64,000 nucleotides of DNA from Crocodylus rhombifer (lineage: Eukaryota; Chordata; Crocodylia; Crocodylidae), in NCBI GenBank assembly GCA_038503035.1, contig JAVSML010024243.1, positions 190,647 through 254,646 on the forward strand. Direction: 5' to 3'. The number at the start of each line of letters is the position of its first letter. The first letter of the stretch is position 1. The translations under genes were made by a program, and so were the position numbers. The notes beneath the pieces are model-generated. The model made no database searches and was not told where the DNA came from. It was given only the letters and a program-made list of their open reading frames with translations. Shown here one piece after another: positions 22,043 through 33,041 of the stretch.

Positions 22043-22845
22043 TTTCATAGTTTCATGGTTGGTAGGGTTGGAAGGGACCTGAGAAGTTCATGAAGTCTGA
22101 CCCCCTGCCATGGCAGGAAAGAGTACTAGGGCCAAATGACCCCAGCGAGGTGTTCATCCAGCCTTTTCTTAAAGACCCCCAGGGTGGAAGCCAGTACCAC
22201 TTCTTTTGAAAGTTGGTTCCAGATCCTAGCCACCCTGACAGTGAAGTAGCACGTCCTGATATCTCGCCTGACTGTTATTTCTTGTCACTCCTGGTAGTAC
22301 TCAGGGGAACAAGGACTCTCCCAATGCCTGCTGGTCCCCCCTGACTAGTTTATAAATGGCCACTAGATCCTCCCTCAGCCTTCTCTTGTGGAGGCTGAAC
22401 AGGTTCAGGTCCCTTAGCTTCTCCTTGTAGGGCCTGCCATGCTGACTCCTGATCATGCGGGTGGCCCTCCTCTGGACCCTCTCCATGCTGTCCACATCCC
22501 TTCTGAAGTGTGGCACCCAGAACCGGACGCAATACTCCAACTGCGGCCTGACCAGTGTCACATAGAGGGGGAGGATCACCTCCTTGGACCTGCTTGAGAT
22601 GCATCTGTGGATGCATGACAAGGTATGGTTGGCCTTCCTCACCACTTCCCCATGCTGTCAGCCCATGTTCATTCTGGCATCAACAATGACTCCCAAGATC
22701 CTTTTTTGCCTCTGCACTGGGCATTCCCCAGGCTGTAGGTATGCTGCTGGTTCTTCCTCCCCAGGTGCATCACCTTGCACTTGTCAGTGTTGAAACCCAT
22801 CCTTTTCTCACCTTCCCACCCCTGTAACCTCTCTAGTATTTTTTT
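22043..22845 (-). pseudogene. CR1 LINE, 3' half of ORF2 with 3' tail
   Basis: The 3' tail 'tagtttcatagtttcatgg' plus 'ttggaagggacct' lies at 22043-22080. The minus frame 22301-22645 reads 'RKANHTLSCIHRCISSRS', 'KEVILPLYVTLVRPQLEYC', 'DVDSMERVQRRATRMI' and 'YKEKLRDLNLFSLHKRR'. It ends in TGA at 22301-22303 right after 'GESLFP', the same codon position as the TGA in the 14.7-kb copy. The 5' end near 22845 lies in the block that reads 'RGWE', so the copy is 5'-truncated. Same subfamily as 14427-15262. Confidence 0.9.
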
Positions 22846-25800
22846 CCTTAAGTCATAGTATTTTCCTCATTAAATATAAATGAATAGTTTATTATTGGAA
22901 AGGTAAAAGATGACATAAAATAGTATTCTAATGGAAAAAGCAAGTGTTTTGTCAAACCCTATCGACAGTTCCTAGTGTATCTTAGAAGGTGTCAGGGCTT
23001 TTTGCAATATTCATCTTGGATCATAAATTTTATATCTCTAACACTTGCACTTTTTTTGTTTTGTGCAATTTGTCTTAGGTCAGAGAGGTCCAGATAATAT
23101 CATAATAACCATAAAAGTGTATTCACTGTTGTCCTATAAATGATTTAGGAGTGCATACATTCTTATTCAATTTTCTGTAAAAAGCTATAAAATTATTTTA
23201 TTTCTAGCACAACAATTTAAATATATAAATCTAGTGTGTGCCACACTCTTTATATCAATATTCTTTCATTCCTATGGTTCTCTACTACTATGTCTCATAT
23301 GAGTAGTAATGATGATGATAATGATCATAATAATTAGTAATGGATCATAATAATTAGTCCTGGAAAGGCCCTCTGCCACCTTAAGCATCTTTCTACATTT
23401 ATAGTTACTGATATGTTTCATTAAAGAATATTTGAGACTTCCCCATTTTTTGTGTTAGTGATTCAGAGTTGGTGTTTATATTGGTTTGAGTTTTTGGACT
23501 TCTGTAATTTCTGATCATTCACTGACGACAAGTGGAGTGATATTGCCCCCAGCAGGGAAATCACAGAACACAGTTTCAATGCATTCATTTCTATAAAACC
23601 CAAAACACATTGCTGATTTCAGAGAATATGCATTGATGGGAAGTAGCCTTTAAAAAACCTATGAGAGAAATTCATCAGCAATTAAACCACACCCAGTATA
23701 TTACTATTTGTCAATCTATTTATTTAAGCTTTCTAAAGTGTTAACTTTAAAATTAGGTGCTAGTAGCTTACGTAAGTTGGTAAACCAAAAGTGTTTTATT
23801 TTGCAGTCCAAAATAGGATTTTTTTTCCAAACTAAATTTTTAAAAAATATATATTGGTTTATTTCTTCCTTTAATTAACACTCTTCCTTTTATGCTGAAG
23901 GCTGGAAACTCTTGTGGTAAAATTAAAACTGTTATAACAGGGAAAAAGGGCTTTGCATTTCATTTAAAAGAAAATGAGATAGACGTGTTTGTTGATGCAA
24001 TCATAGAATACAATTTAGTAGAGTACTGTGGAGATAATTATATCTTAATTACTTTTCTATTTTATTATTGCCTAATATGCACTAATTTGTGTGTACAAAT
24101 TTTGATCTGTCTGCTCATTCTCTTTTATAATGTAGTGGCGTGGGGATCTCTTTTTGTCCTCCTGTGCTGGCATAGCATTCAGAAGCATTGTGCTGTTCAG
24201 TAGCTAATTTGCAAATTTATGAAGCATTACATGATTTATTGCCAGGCTTTTTTGTTACATTTTGCAACAGATTATCATTTTACAGCATTTTTCAATTTAA
24301 ATGGTTTTTGCTTCCTTTATTAAAAAAACAAAAGAAATCCATGTCCACATAGACAATTCGGAGCATCTCAATGGTTGCAGCAGGACAGAATTTATATATG
24401 GTTGACATTTAAAATAAAATGTTATTGTAAGCAGTGTCAGAAAGTGTGTAAGTCATCTATTAGAAAAAAAGTGACACCCTCTTCATAACACTGTGATTTT
24501 TATGGTTATTTCTACTGCATATTGCCTCTGAAGTGGGCCAAATGTATGAATAGACAGCTCCAAATACAGTAAAAGTTTCTCAAATAATCAAAAGGAAATA
24601 GGAAAAGGACATTAAAACATAAAGAATTTAAATGTAATGGCTAGATTCGTTAAAGTTTGATGTGTTCTTTATGCCTTTTCTGTGCTTGGAAAAACAGAAT
24701 TTAATGATAAGAAAAACAGAATTTAATGATAGATGTAATTTATAGTCATTGATTTTCTTCATGCTGCTTAAATATAATAACAACCCCTACCCCCACACTT
24801 TCCTCAAAATGTCTATCGGTGTCCTTCCTTTTAAGAAGAAAGAAACCAATGTATATATTTTAGATTATGAAAGATCACCACATGCTATAGTTTAGTTTGG
24901 CTACTAATAATTGAATTTGTGTTTCTTGTAGAACAAATGAACAAACAGTATTACTTTTACTACCTCATACCAGTCCCATGAAATTCTTACTCTGTAATGC
25001 ATTTTTTTCACTTACATGTGAAATCATGGCAGACTATCTATCTATACAACATTTTAGATCATTTTATATTTGTCACAAAGATGAAGAGTGTCACTGGGTG
25101 TCTCTTTCTACAAGCTTCAATGGGTTTTCTAGCAGGTCAGTGACCAGGAGAACTGAAAAGTATTGATTGGTATTCCTAGATTCTATCATAGGCCCTGGGG
25201 GAGAGGAGTGTGATTTAAGGTGATTATAGAGGGATAATCCAAATTGGTTTAGGCCTTCTGGAAAGGTAGAGTTGTGCTGCATATGGGATAAAAATTTGTC
25301 ATGCTAGAAATCTGGATGCTGTCTCCTGTAAAAACTGTGAGTTGAACTCTCTCCTAATTTATTTTGACCATTTTTCTTGTCTCCTAGTATGGAGTGGACA
25401 GGTTTTTTCAATAGTAAATTGTACGGGAATTTAAACAGCACTTAAAAGAAATGAGGTTATGGGCTTCTAATCATCTCTCTTTCAACATTAGGACCCTTTC
25501 CCCTAGGATAAGTCAGTATTTAAAAAAGAAGTCTCTTTGAAATGAGTAATATACAAGATATCACCAGATTAAAATGCCATGGGTTCATTTGGTACATATA
25601 TTTTCTACATGGCAAGAATTGTTAAAATATTATGCAGAAAAACTATCTGTGAATAATTATCCAAAGAACCTTGTCTGCCAATCTGTGAATAATGCATTTT
25701 CTACAGATTGGCACAGAAAGGGCAGTAACGTGGCCAAGGAATAGATTCCAGTGTCTTTTATAGGTTTCTTCCGAAAGAAGTACAAAAAGAAGAGACAGTC

Positions 25801-27650
25801 CAATGGGGAAAAAAATGCCTCGTTGATTTTTAAACTTTCATTATACTTTCTGTGCCAGTTCACTTTTTTTAAGCAAACTACCAAGAAAGATTCAAATGAT
25901 GCTCAGATTTTCTGATTCTGGATTATCCCATTTCATTGAGATTTCTACACAATAAGGACTTAAATGTTGAATATAAAATCCTTCCTTTACTAACTCTCCT
26001 GCTGTTCTGTAATAAGTAAAACTCTGCATTTAACATTTAACAGCTGAATGTTCCTTTGGTGTTTACAAAGACATAGTTCTGTAACTTTTACCTCATTGAA
26101 CTAAATTGCAGCACTTTATGTAAATGCAGTTTAACTTGAATACAGTCTTTAAATTTGGAACTCTTGTTACGAAAAGCATCCATATCCCCTCATCCAATCA
26201 TTTATTATTGTTGATTAGATATTGAGTGGTTACTGAGATGAAACAAACATTAACAGAATCACCATTTACTTCAAATAACATCTTTTTTTGCAAATATACT
26301 TTGAAATATTAGCTAAGAAACATAGTAAATTGATTAAATCAGCAAGAACCTCTCCCTTGACTTGACTAGGTTTTGAATCAGCCTTAAGATGTCACTCCTG
26401 TGCTATTTCATTTCACACCTACATACCTCAATTGATTTGTGATCTAGTTCCTTTAATTGCTTCATTTTAGATTGACTTAATTATAGGCACAGCTGGTAAC
26501 AGTGTCTGTTATTAAAGTTGTCTGATACTTTCCATTATATGCAACTGAAAACAGGATCATATAACTTTACCAAACATGAACAGTTTTGCTGACCTTTTCT
26601 ATGTTGGTATTAGCCTTATGTTCAATGTATTTATTTAATTCTAATTTTAGTTAAAATGGTTATTGTTAAATGTGACCAAGAAAAATATAGAAAACATTGA
26701 ATGCACGCATCTGTGCATTCATGCCAGTGAGCGTGCATGTGCATGCCTGTGTAAAGATCAGGTGAGCCTTTCTTTGACAAGCTCTAGCATCAGTATGCTA
26801 TTAAGTAGGTTCTTGAAATTTGGCAAGGTTTTCCCCTTTGTTTCAGAGATGCATATTATGCCATGTTTTTTTAAAATCTGCCTACTTTTGGCAAGGGTAT
26901 AAACCCTTGAAAAGTCATTGTTTGAAGCTACTCCTATCTAGAGACTTCATAGAGTTTGTTTCTAAAATCTTCATGCCCCAGCTCCATAAAGCAGCTGAGT
27001 GGTCCAATCCCCAGAAGGGAAAAACCTGAATTTTATTTGCAATTCCTCTCTATGATTTCTCCAGGCTTGCACCGGGTATGGCACTGGAAATTGGGAAACT
27101 TTTTCCTACATCTTCATCCTGGCATCTGATAACATGATGGAGGAATTCATCCAATTTGGATGCAGTGGAACAAAATCTGCACCAGAGGGAAAAAGGAAAG
27201 GAAAAAATATATGCCAAGAAGTTTGAGACCATAATGGAGTGAATAGAAATACAGCTGTTAGGTAGAACAGAGATAAGGCAGGGACTGCCTAAGTGAATGA
27301 ACTAGACTGGTTGGGCATGGAATGTGAGTCCAAGTAGAAAAGTATGAGAATCTGAATGTATCTTGTGAAAGACTGAGATTTGGAGAGCAAGGCAGATGGC
27401 AGACTATGACTGGTGGCACAAGGACACTGATGGTAAGATAAAAAGCCTGAAGAACAGATATTGGGACTGAGGAAAAATGGGGGCTGTGTTGGTATGGTAG
27501 GAAAGAGACCACCAGAATTTAGACAAGGGTAGGTTAGAGAAGCAGAAGGGGTCAGTTTTGGTGGGATCATGCTGTGTCCCTTCAAACACCCTCCTCGACC
27601 TCTGGCACCTGGAATAGAACTGCAAGGCTCCCAAGTCTCAGAAAATCTAT
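22846..27650. other. AT-rich non-coding DNA, largely unrecognised
   Basis: 4.8 kb without a recognised gene. Small tandem duplications: 20-bp units at 23324-23343 and 23344-23363 ('atcataataattagt...'), and 22-bp units at 24689-24710 and 24711-24731 ('gaaaaacagaatttaatgat'). A 12-bp palindrome 'aatttgcaaatt' lies at 24206-24217 in AT-rich sequence. 27250-27650 is slightly more mixed but not assignable. Confidence 0.45.
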
Positions 27651-27654
27651 GCAA

Positions 27655-28785
27655 AATTCATTAACAAACTGGATGGGATCTATTTTGACTTTAGCAAGGC
27701 TTTTAACACAAGATCTTAGTTAAGGTGGTGGTTGGCAACCTACAGCTCAAAGATCAAATATGACCTATGGGCATGGGGCTTTGGTGGCATTGAGTGGCTG
27801 GGGACTTTGGCAGTAGTCACTTTTTTCTGTACTGGCTCAGTGAAGAGCAGTAGCAGCAGGCACCTTCTCCATATCAGCATGGGGAGAAGTGGCAGTGGCA
27901 GACGCAGGGAACAGTGATGTCAATAGGCACTTTCCCTGTGCCAGTGGAGGAACCTCCCTTATGCCAACATAGGGAGAAACAGGTATGGGGAAGAACAACA
28001 GCAGCTGGCATATTCCCCGTGCCAGTGCAGAGAAAAGGGGCAGGTGTTTTTCTCTATGCCAGCAGTAAAGAAAAAGTGGCAGTGGTTGCCATGTCATAGC
28101 ACCCACCCATTATCTGCCTCTGATCTGAACTGGGTCAATCTGGACCAGAGCATTAAATGGTTGCTCAACTAAGGAAATGTAGGCTAGCTGAAAACACTGT
28201 AAGGTAGATATGCAACTGGCTGTAGCGTCATGCTCAACAAATAATCATTAGTGGCTCACTGTCTAGTTGAGAACAGGTATCATCTGGGACTCCCCAGGGA
28301 TCATTGTGGCCAAACACTTCCAGAAAGACATAGGCAGAAGACTGGAAAGAATCCAGTGGAGGGTAACAGAAATGATTAGAGATCTAGGGAATATAACCTA
28401 TGAAGAAAGGTTGAAAAACAAGCATTGTTTAGTCTGGGAAAGAGACGATTGAAGAGGGATGTGAAAACAGTCCTCCAAATACCTGGAGGATGATTAAAAA
28501 GTAGATGAGGATATACTGTTTGCTATGACTATAGGGCACAGAGCTAGGACAATGACCTCAAACTACAGCAGAGGAAATTTAAGATGGCTGTTAGGAAGAA
28601 CTATCTGACTAGGAGGCCAAGCAAGCATTAGAACAAGCTACCTAGAGAAGCTGTGAAATTTCCATTCTTGGAAATTTTCAAGAGCACATTAGACAGACAC
28701 TTGACTCGGATGATTTAGGGGTGGGTTAGCCAGGAACAATCCTCATGAGAGGCCCTTTCTAGGCCTACTTTCCTATGATCCTAAA
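27655..28785 (+). pseudogene. CR1 LINE ORF2 remnant plus 3' end, split and internally deleted
   Basis: The left piece (27655-27722) reads 'FDFSKAFN', the RT motif-A region. After an insert, 28120-28300 reads 'LRKCRLAENTVR', 'ICNWL', 'SSGTPQGS' with three in-frame stops. It then jumps without the FADD domain to 'FQKDIGRRLERIQWRVTEMI' and 'YEERLKNKH' (28312-28430), so the catalytic domain has been deleted. The downstream C-terminal and 3' region ends near 28770 at 'tttcctatgatccta'. This is an older subfamily than the crocodilian-type copies. Confidence 0.8.
27723..28118. mobile_element. Insert within CR1, partly minisatellite-like
   Basis: The left part 'ggttggcaacctacagctc' resembles a hAT end; the right part ends '...ttatctgcctctgat'. 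The middle (27855-28090) repeats 'ggcac/ggcat...tccc..tgccag..gggagaa' blocks about every 60-85 bp. No transposase is visible. The ends do not pair convincingly, so this may be more than one insertion. Confidence 0.4.
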
Positions 28786-29740
28786 TTGCCCTTGTCATTC
28801 CCCTCTGGTATTGATCTACATAATATGCAACAAACTGGTTATCAGTGGCTATCATTTACTTAAGCAACAGTTTACTTCATTAGGTGTTAAGTTTGATCCT
28901 CTCTGTAGCCACTCTGCCTGTCTGCTACCTATCATTTACTGTGTTAACTCAAGTGGTAAAGATCTGGGTGGTACCTCTAAGCATTTTAATCTTGTTAATG
29001 ACCTATGTGAGTTGCTGTGTTAGATTTTCTAGGATTTTTCCAGTTTTCACTTTTAAAATTTAGGAAGTAACCTTTTAAACCCCCTACATTTAAATAATAT
29101 TATTTAGGGTGCATATTTAAGTTTCCAAAAGTTATAAAATGCAAAAAAAATTGTCACCCACATAGGGTGAGGGAAGGTCAGGTTATGGCATTTCCTAACT
29201 TTCAGATGTTTTAATTTGCAAGCTTAGCAATGTTATTTTACTACATTATATTTTAGATAAAATCTAAACACATATCCCTAATGATTGCTTTACAGGTGTA
29301 AGAATTGCTCCTCTGTGTGTGTGTGTGTGTGTGTGTGTACACAGAACAAATTATTGCTAGGTTTCAATTCAGCTGTCACACTAAGTTTAATTTTTTTAAT
29401 AGATCAAGCTAGAACTCTTGTCCTTTAGTTCCTGTGACATATTCATATTTTAGTGGAAAAATCTCTTATAGCTTTAAAAGACCATTATGTTTTCCATGTC
29501 TTCATAATCAGCTTCCCAAGGGCAAATTGTTCATACACAACAAGGTTCAATAATTTTGCTTGCTTAAAACTCATTTTGTAGAAATTACTGCCCATACACA
29601 TGTTTTTAAGATGAATAAACTGTGCTTTTGAACTTAAAGGATATTAGAAACATTAGACAAAAATGAGAATTTCTAACTTGGACATTTTTCTTCAGTTAAA
29701 AAAAAAAAAAACCTGGGAGAGATGCATGAAATAACCACAT
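28786..29740. other. AT-rich non-coding DNA with a (TG)n run
   Basis: The only notable features are a (TG)n microsatellite at 29314-29338 and an A-run near 29699-29711. The latter lies just outside the next LINE. Confidence 0.5.
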
Positions 29741-29744
29741 ACAA

Positions 29745-30640
29745 AATTATAAATCTGGAAGGAGCCTCAAGGCTCCTCTAGCCCACCCCCCTGTGCTAAT
29801 GCTGCATGTTCTATTCCTATCATATCCTTGACAAATGTGTATATTAACCTTCCTTTTGAAAGCTTCCAGTAAAGGAATATCCACAGTTTCCCTGGACAGC
29901 TTGTTCCCTTGTCTTATTATTCAGGCAGTAAGGAAGATCTCTTTTTGTGAGATTTAGATTAATCTGCTTTGTTCCAGTTTAAACCCATTACTTTGTGTCC
30001 TGCCCTCTGTGGCAAGGGAGAAGAACAACTCATCTGTCTCTTCTTTATGGTAACCTTTCAAATATCTGAAAACTGTTGTCTTGTCCTTCCTGAATCTTCT
30101 TCTTCCAAACTGAACATACCAAGTTCTTTAAACCTTCCCCATATGATTGCATCTCCAACCCCTTTATCATCTTAGTTCCTTGCCTCTTGATCTTCTACAG
30201 TTTCTTTATATCCATCTTTATAATTCATAACCCAGAACTGCATGTGATGCTGTTGCAGTTGATGAGAGTGGTATTATCTTCTTTATTTGAAGTCATTGGC
30301 AGAAGTTCAGTTAAAGGTGTGATGGATCTGATCCCTGCATTACCATGTCACTAATTACATGAATGTTTGGCCAGGTTACTACTTATGAACCAGATAAACT
30401 GGTTAATCACATCTCAAGAATAACATCTGCTAGGGGCTTGCATACAATGCTCTTATTTAATGCTTCTCAAAATTGCATTTTTTATTTTCTTTTTGGTGAC
30501 TGCATCACATTTCTGACTCATGCTGAGTCTGTGATCCACCAACTCAGATCCTTCTCATCAATGCTACTGCCTATCCAATTCTTTCCCATTCTGTATATTA
30601 TTAATTCTGTTATGTTTTAATAGTTCATGGGGTGTCAGGA
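29745..30640 (-). pseudogene. Old CR1/L3-like LINE, 3' part (antisense)
   Basis: 'ggaaggagcctcaaggctcc' plus 'tctagcccaccccc' marks the 3' end. 'tctttatggtaacctttcaa', 'ccaaactgaacataccaag' and 'gcatcacatttctgactcat' with 'gagtctgtgatccacc' are the antisense of the RT-to-C-terminal region in CR1/L3 LINEs. About 30265-30425 does not align and may be another insert. The element seems to continue at 32235. Confidence 0.7.
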
Positions 30641-32234
30641 ATGTTCTCTCATGTTTATTTCAGATACCATGTGCAGTTAAGGTGACACAAACTCTGGCAC
30701 TGTTTGCACTGGAGTAAACTGCTCCTGGGCGCAGTGTCTAAACATGCACCTGGGACAGCAGTGATTTGAGGCAGGGTGGAACAGGTCTGGGCTGGCAGGG
30801 AACATGGGGGTCAGCCCCAGGCTCTGGGTGGTGGCGATGGCAGAGGGGCTGGCTGGGACATGAGTGCTGATCTTGTACAGCTGTGAACCTAAGTGGCAGG
30901 CAGGAATATGGCCCCCTCCAAGTCGCTTATTTACATGTGTATTTCAGTGCAGTAAATTACTCTGCCATAAGACAGTACTGTCCCTGACAGTACTATCCTA
31001 TATGGTGAAGTTAATTAGTTTACTATGCCCTAATACCAGTGCACATGTGTAGATGCAGTCAGTATGTGTGATCTTGTGGAAAAGCCCATTCTGTCTTGAG
31101 TGACTGGTGCCTCCTGAGTCAGGGTGGGTACATACCCCCCCCCCCAGTGGCCAGTCAGTGACCGGGGGGGGGCAGTCTCCTGTGACCGATCTCATCGAGC
31201 AGGGGGGGCGGCAATCACAGTGACTGGGGGCGGGGTCCCCTCATGGCTGGCCCAGAAGTGCCAGCAGTGCTCCTGGAAGTGCCAGCAGTGCTTTTCCTGG
31301 TGCCCCCATTCCCCAGCTGGTACTCATAGGGGGAGCACAGGTGTTCCTGACTGCCCCCCCTCGCCTGTCACCTAAGCAGGGAGTGCCAGCTGTCAGGGGA
31401 TGCACCAGTGCTCTTAGGTGATGTACATGCACCCCCTATGTATTACTACTACATTTTATGGCATATCCATTTATGTTGCTGTTGTTACTGTATAGATAAT
31501 ATTATGCTGTCTGTATATCTTTATATTTTTTGGTCATAACTGGGGCATGCATAATTAAGAAAATGATAGTTTCCCTGTAATGGGGAAATTACCTTCTATG
31601 TAGAAAAGGCATCTGAGAGAAATGACCCATCAGCCAAAGGAATGCCAGATGTTCCAGGGAGATAAGTTTCTGGAGGGGTCTGGAAAATCAAGAGCAATTA
31701 AAATGATGCTGATGACAGTGTTGGCTGGAATGTATTTTAGGGTCTGTTTATGATGGAAACAGGGTATTTGGATCCTAGGCTTTGGAGAGTCTATTACCTT
31801 AGAAATCACAGCTTTTAGAATCAGCTGGAAGGTTGATCTCTGAAAACAGTGGCAGATCTCTTGGGAGGGCGAGGTTGTAGCCAGATAAGAGGGTAAAAAA
31901 TCTTTACTTGTATTTCTGTTCTGTCTTCAAACTTCTGGTCAGTTTTGCTTGTATTCTTTCCTTTGACATAATAAATCATTTTGTTATCTGATGGCCTGTG
32001 GAAAGAGTGATCACTGGGTGAGTGATATGCCAGGCTAGTTCATTCCATGGAAAGTTGGACCTAAAAATATCATTCACAGCCTAAGATTCCCCAACTGCAG
32101 GTAGGAGGTCCAATATAAGGGCAATGGAGGTGAGGCTTGTGGTGGTAAGGAGTTCACCCAGGACAAACCTCAGTCTGTTCCTTGAGAAAGTAGGACAGTT
32201 TGGAGAAACTTCAAGCTCTAGGGGAAGCCTGCAG
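30641..32234. mobile_element. 1.6-kb composite insertion within the LINE
   Basis: Three parts can be told apart. (1) 30690-31068 ends 'agtgcacatgtgtagatgca' with inner 'attagtttactatgcccta', matching the transposon ends at 7709 and 9175. (2) 31110-31437 is very GC-rich with long C and G runs and 'gtgccagcagtgct' repeats; its ends ('gggtacatacccccc' / 'tgtacatgcaccccc') are weakly inverted. (3) 31540-32200 looks LTR-like ('taataaatcattttgtt' as a poly(A)-type signal) but has no confirmed termini. Confidence 0.4.
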
Positions 32235-32670
32235 ATGGATTTTGTGGCATTGTTTGTGCTTTTGTTTTTTATTTTGTAGGTATAGTACCTTACATTTGTC
32301 TTTAGAGGATTCAGTAGTAGCCAACAGAGTGAAATTCAACAGGCTGTCAAATAGCCTTTTGAATTCTCATCCTATCTACTTGAAAATGTTTGACTCCCCT
32401 CCCTCCTGTTTTCATTTATCTGCACATTTGCTCAGGAAGACTCTTATTATGGCATCTAATCTAAGTCATTAGTAAGTGTTAAACACCACCAGAATCAGGG
32501 TAGATCCCCACTGAAGACCACCTGAAACCTCTTTCCACTGTGGTGTAGATATATTTTGACTCTCTCTGGTTATGTGGCCAAATATCTACCCATTTTATAG
32601 TAATTACATAATTATATTGTCCATATTTGTCTAGTTTACTTGTATAGGGATGTATTTTTCAGAGGGTATA
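32235..32670 (-). pseudogene. Old CR1/L3-like LINE, continued (antisense)
   Basis: 'gtatagtaccttacatttgt' followed by 'gaaattcaacaggctg', 'ttctcatcctatctactt', 'atctaagtcattagtaagtg' and 'cagggtagatccccactga' is the antisense of the CR1 region around 'KFNVDKCKVLH' and upstream. It fits as the continuation of 29745-30640 once 1.6 kb is removed. No open frame remains. Confidence 0.65.
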
Positions 32671-32904
32671 ATTACTGGGCCTACAAATGTGTAAACAAAG
32701 AATAATTGGTGGCAAGTATAGAAGGGATTAGTTTGGTGTTCCCAGTAAATCCAACACTTAATCCACTTTCAGTGGAAAGTGTTCTTATGTTGACAACTGC
32801 AATAGACCAGGATGAACTACAAAAAAATCTTTGAATAGCCAAGTGAGTGTGTTTCACTGCAGTATAGTACATTTTTTAAATGAGGCAAGGATTTTTTCAG
32901 ATGA
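32671..32904. other. AT-rich non-coding DNA
   Basis: Nothing recognised. May hold a further diverged piece of the LINE. Confidence 0.4.
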
Positions 32905-33041
32905 TCTCTTTTATTGAATTATCTGTTTAGTTGGCAGAGATCTAAGACAAGGTTTCAGGCACAAGCTACCCTTTTCTTGGGTACCTTGTGCCCAGAAGCC
33001 AGTGTTTTCCAACTATTAAGTTGGTCCAATAGAAAAATAAT
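32905..33041. repeat. Two short-repeat copies in inverted orientation (fold-back)
   Basis: The left arm (32909-32971) and right arm (32979-33035) are reverse-complementary over most of their length. The innermost 14 bases pair with one mismatch: 'ggcacaagctaccc' at 32958-32971 against 'gggtaccttgtgcc' at 32979-32992, around a 7-nt loop. Each arm resembles the 'tttattagaccaacta...' repeat at 21001 and 54335. Confidence 0.65.

Noticed and set aside
22350..22616. 88-aa minus frame overlapping the CR1 at 22.3-22.6 kb
   Set aside because: Shadow of the CR1 ORF2 frame on the same strand; the in-phase frame carries the RT motifs.
23892..24203. 103-aa frame with a hydrophobic stretch
   Set aside because: AT-rich codons (Phe, Ile, Leu, Tyr) explain the hydrophobicity. 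No homolog or exon structure was recognised.
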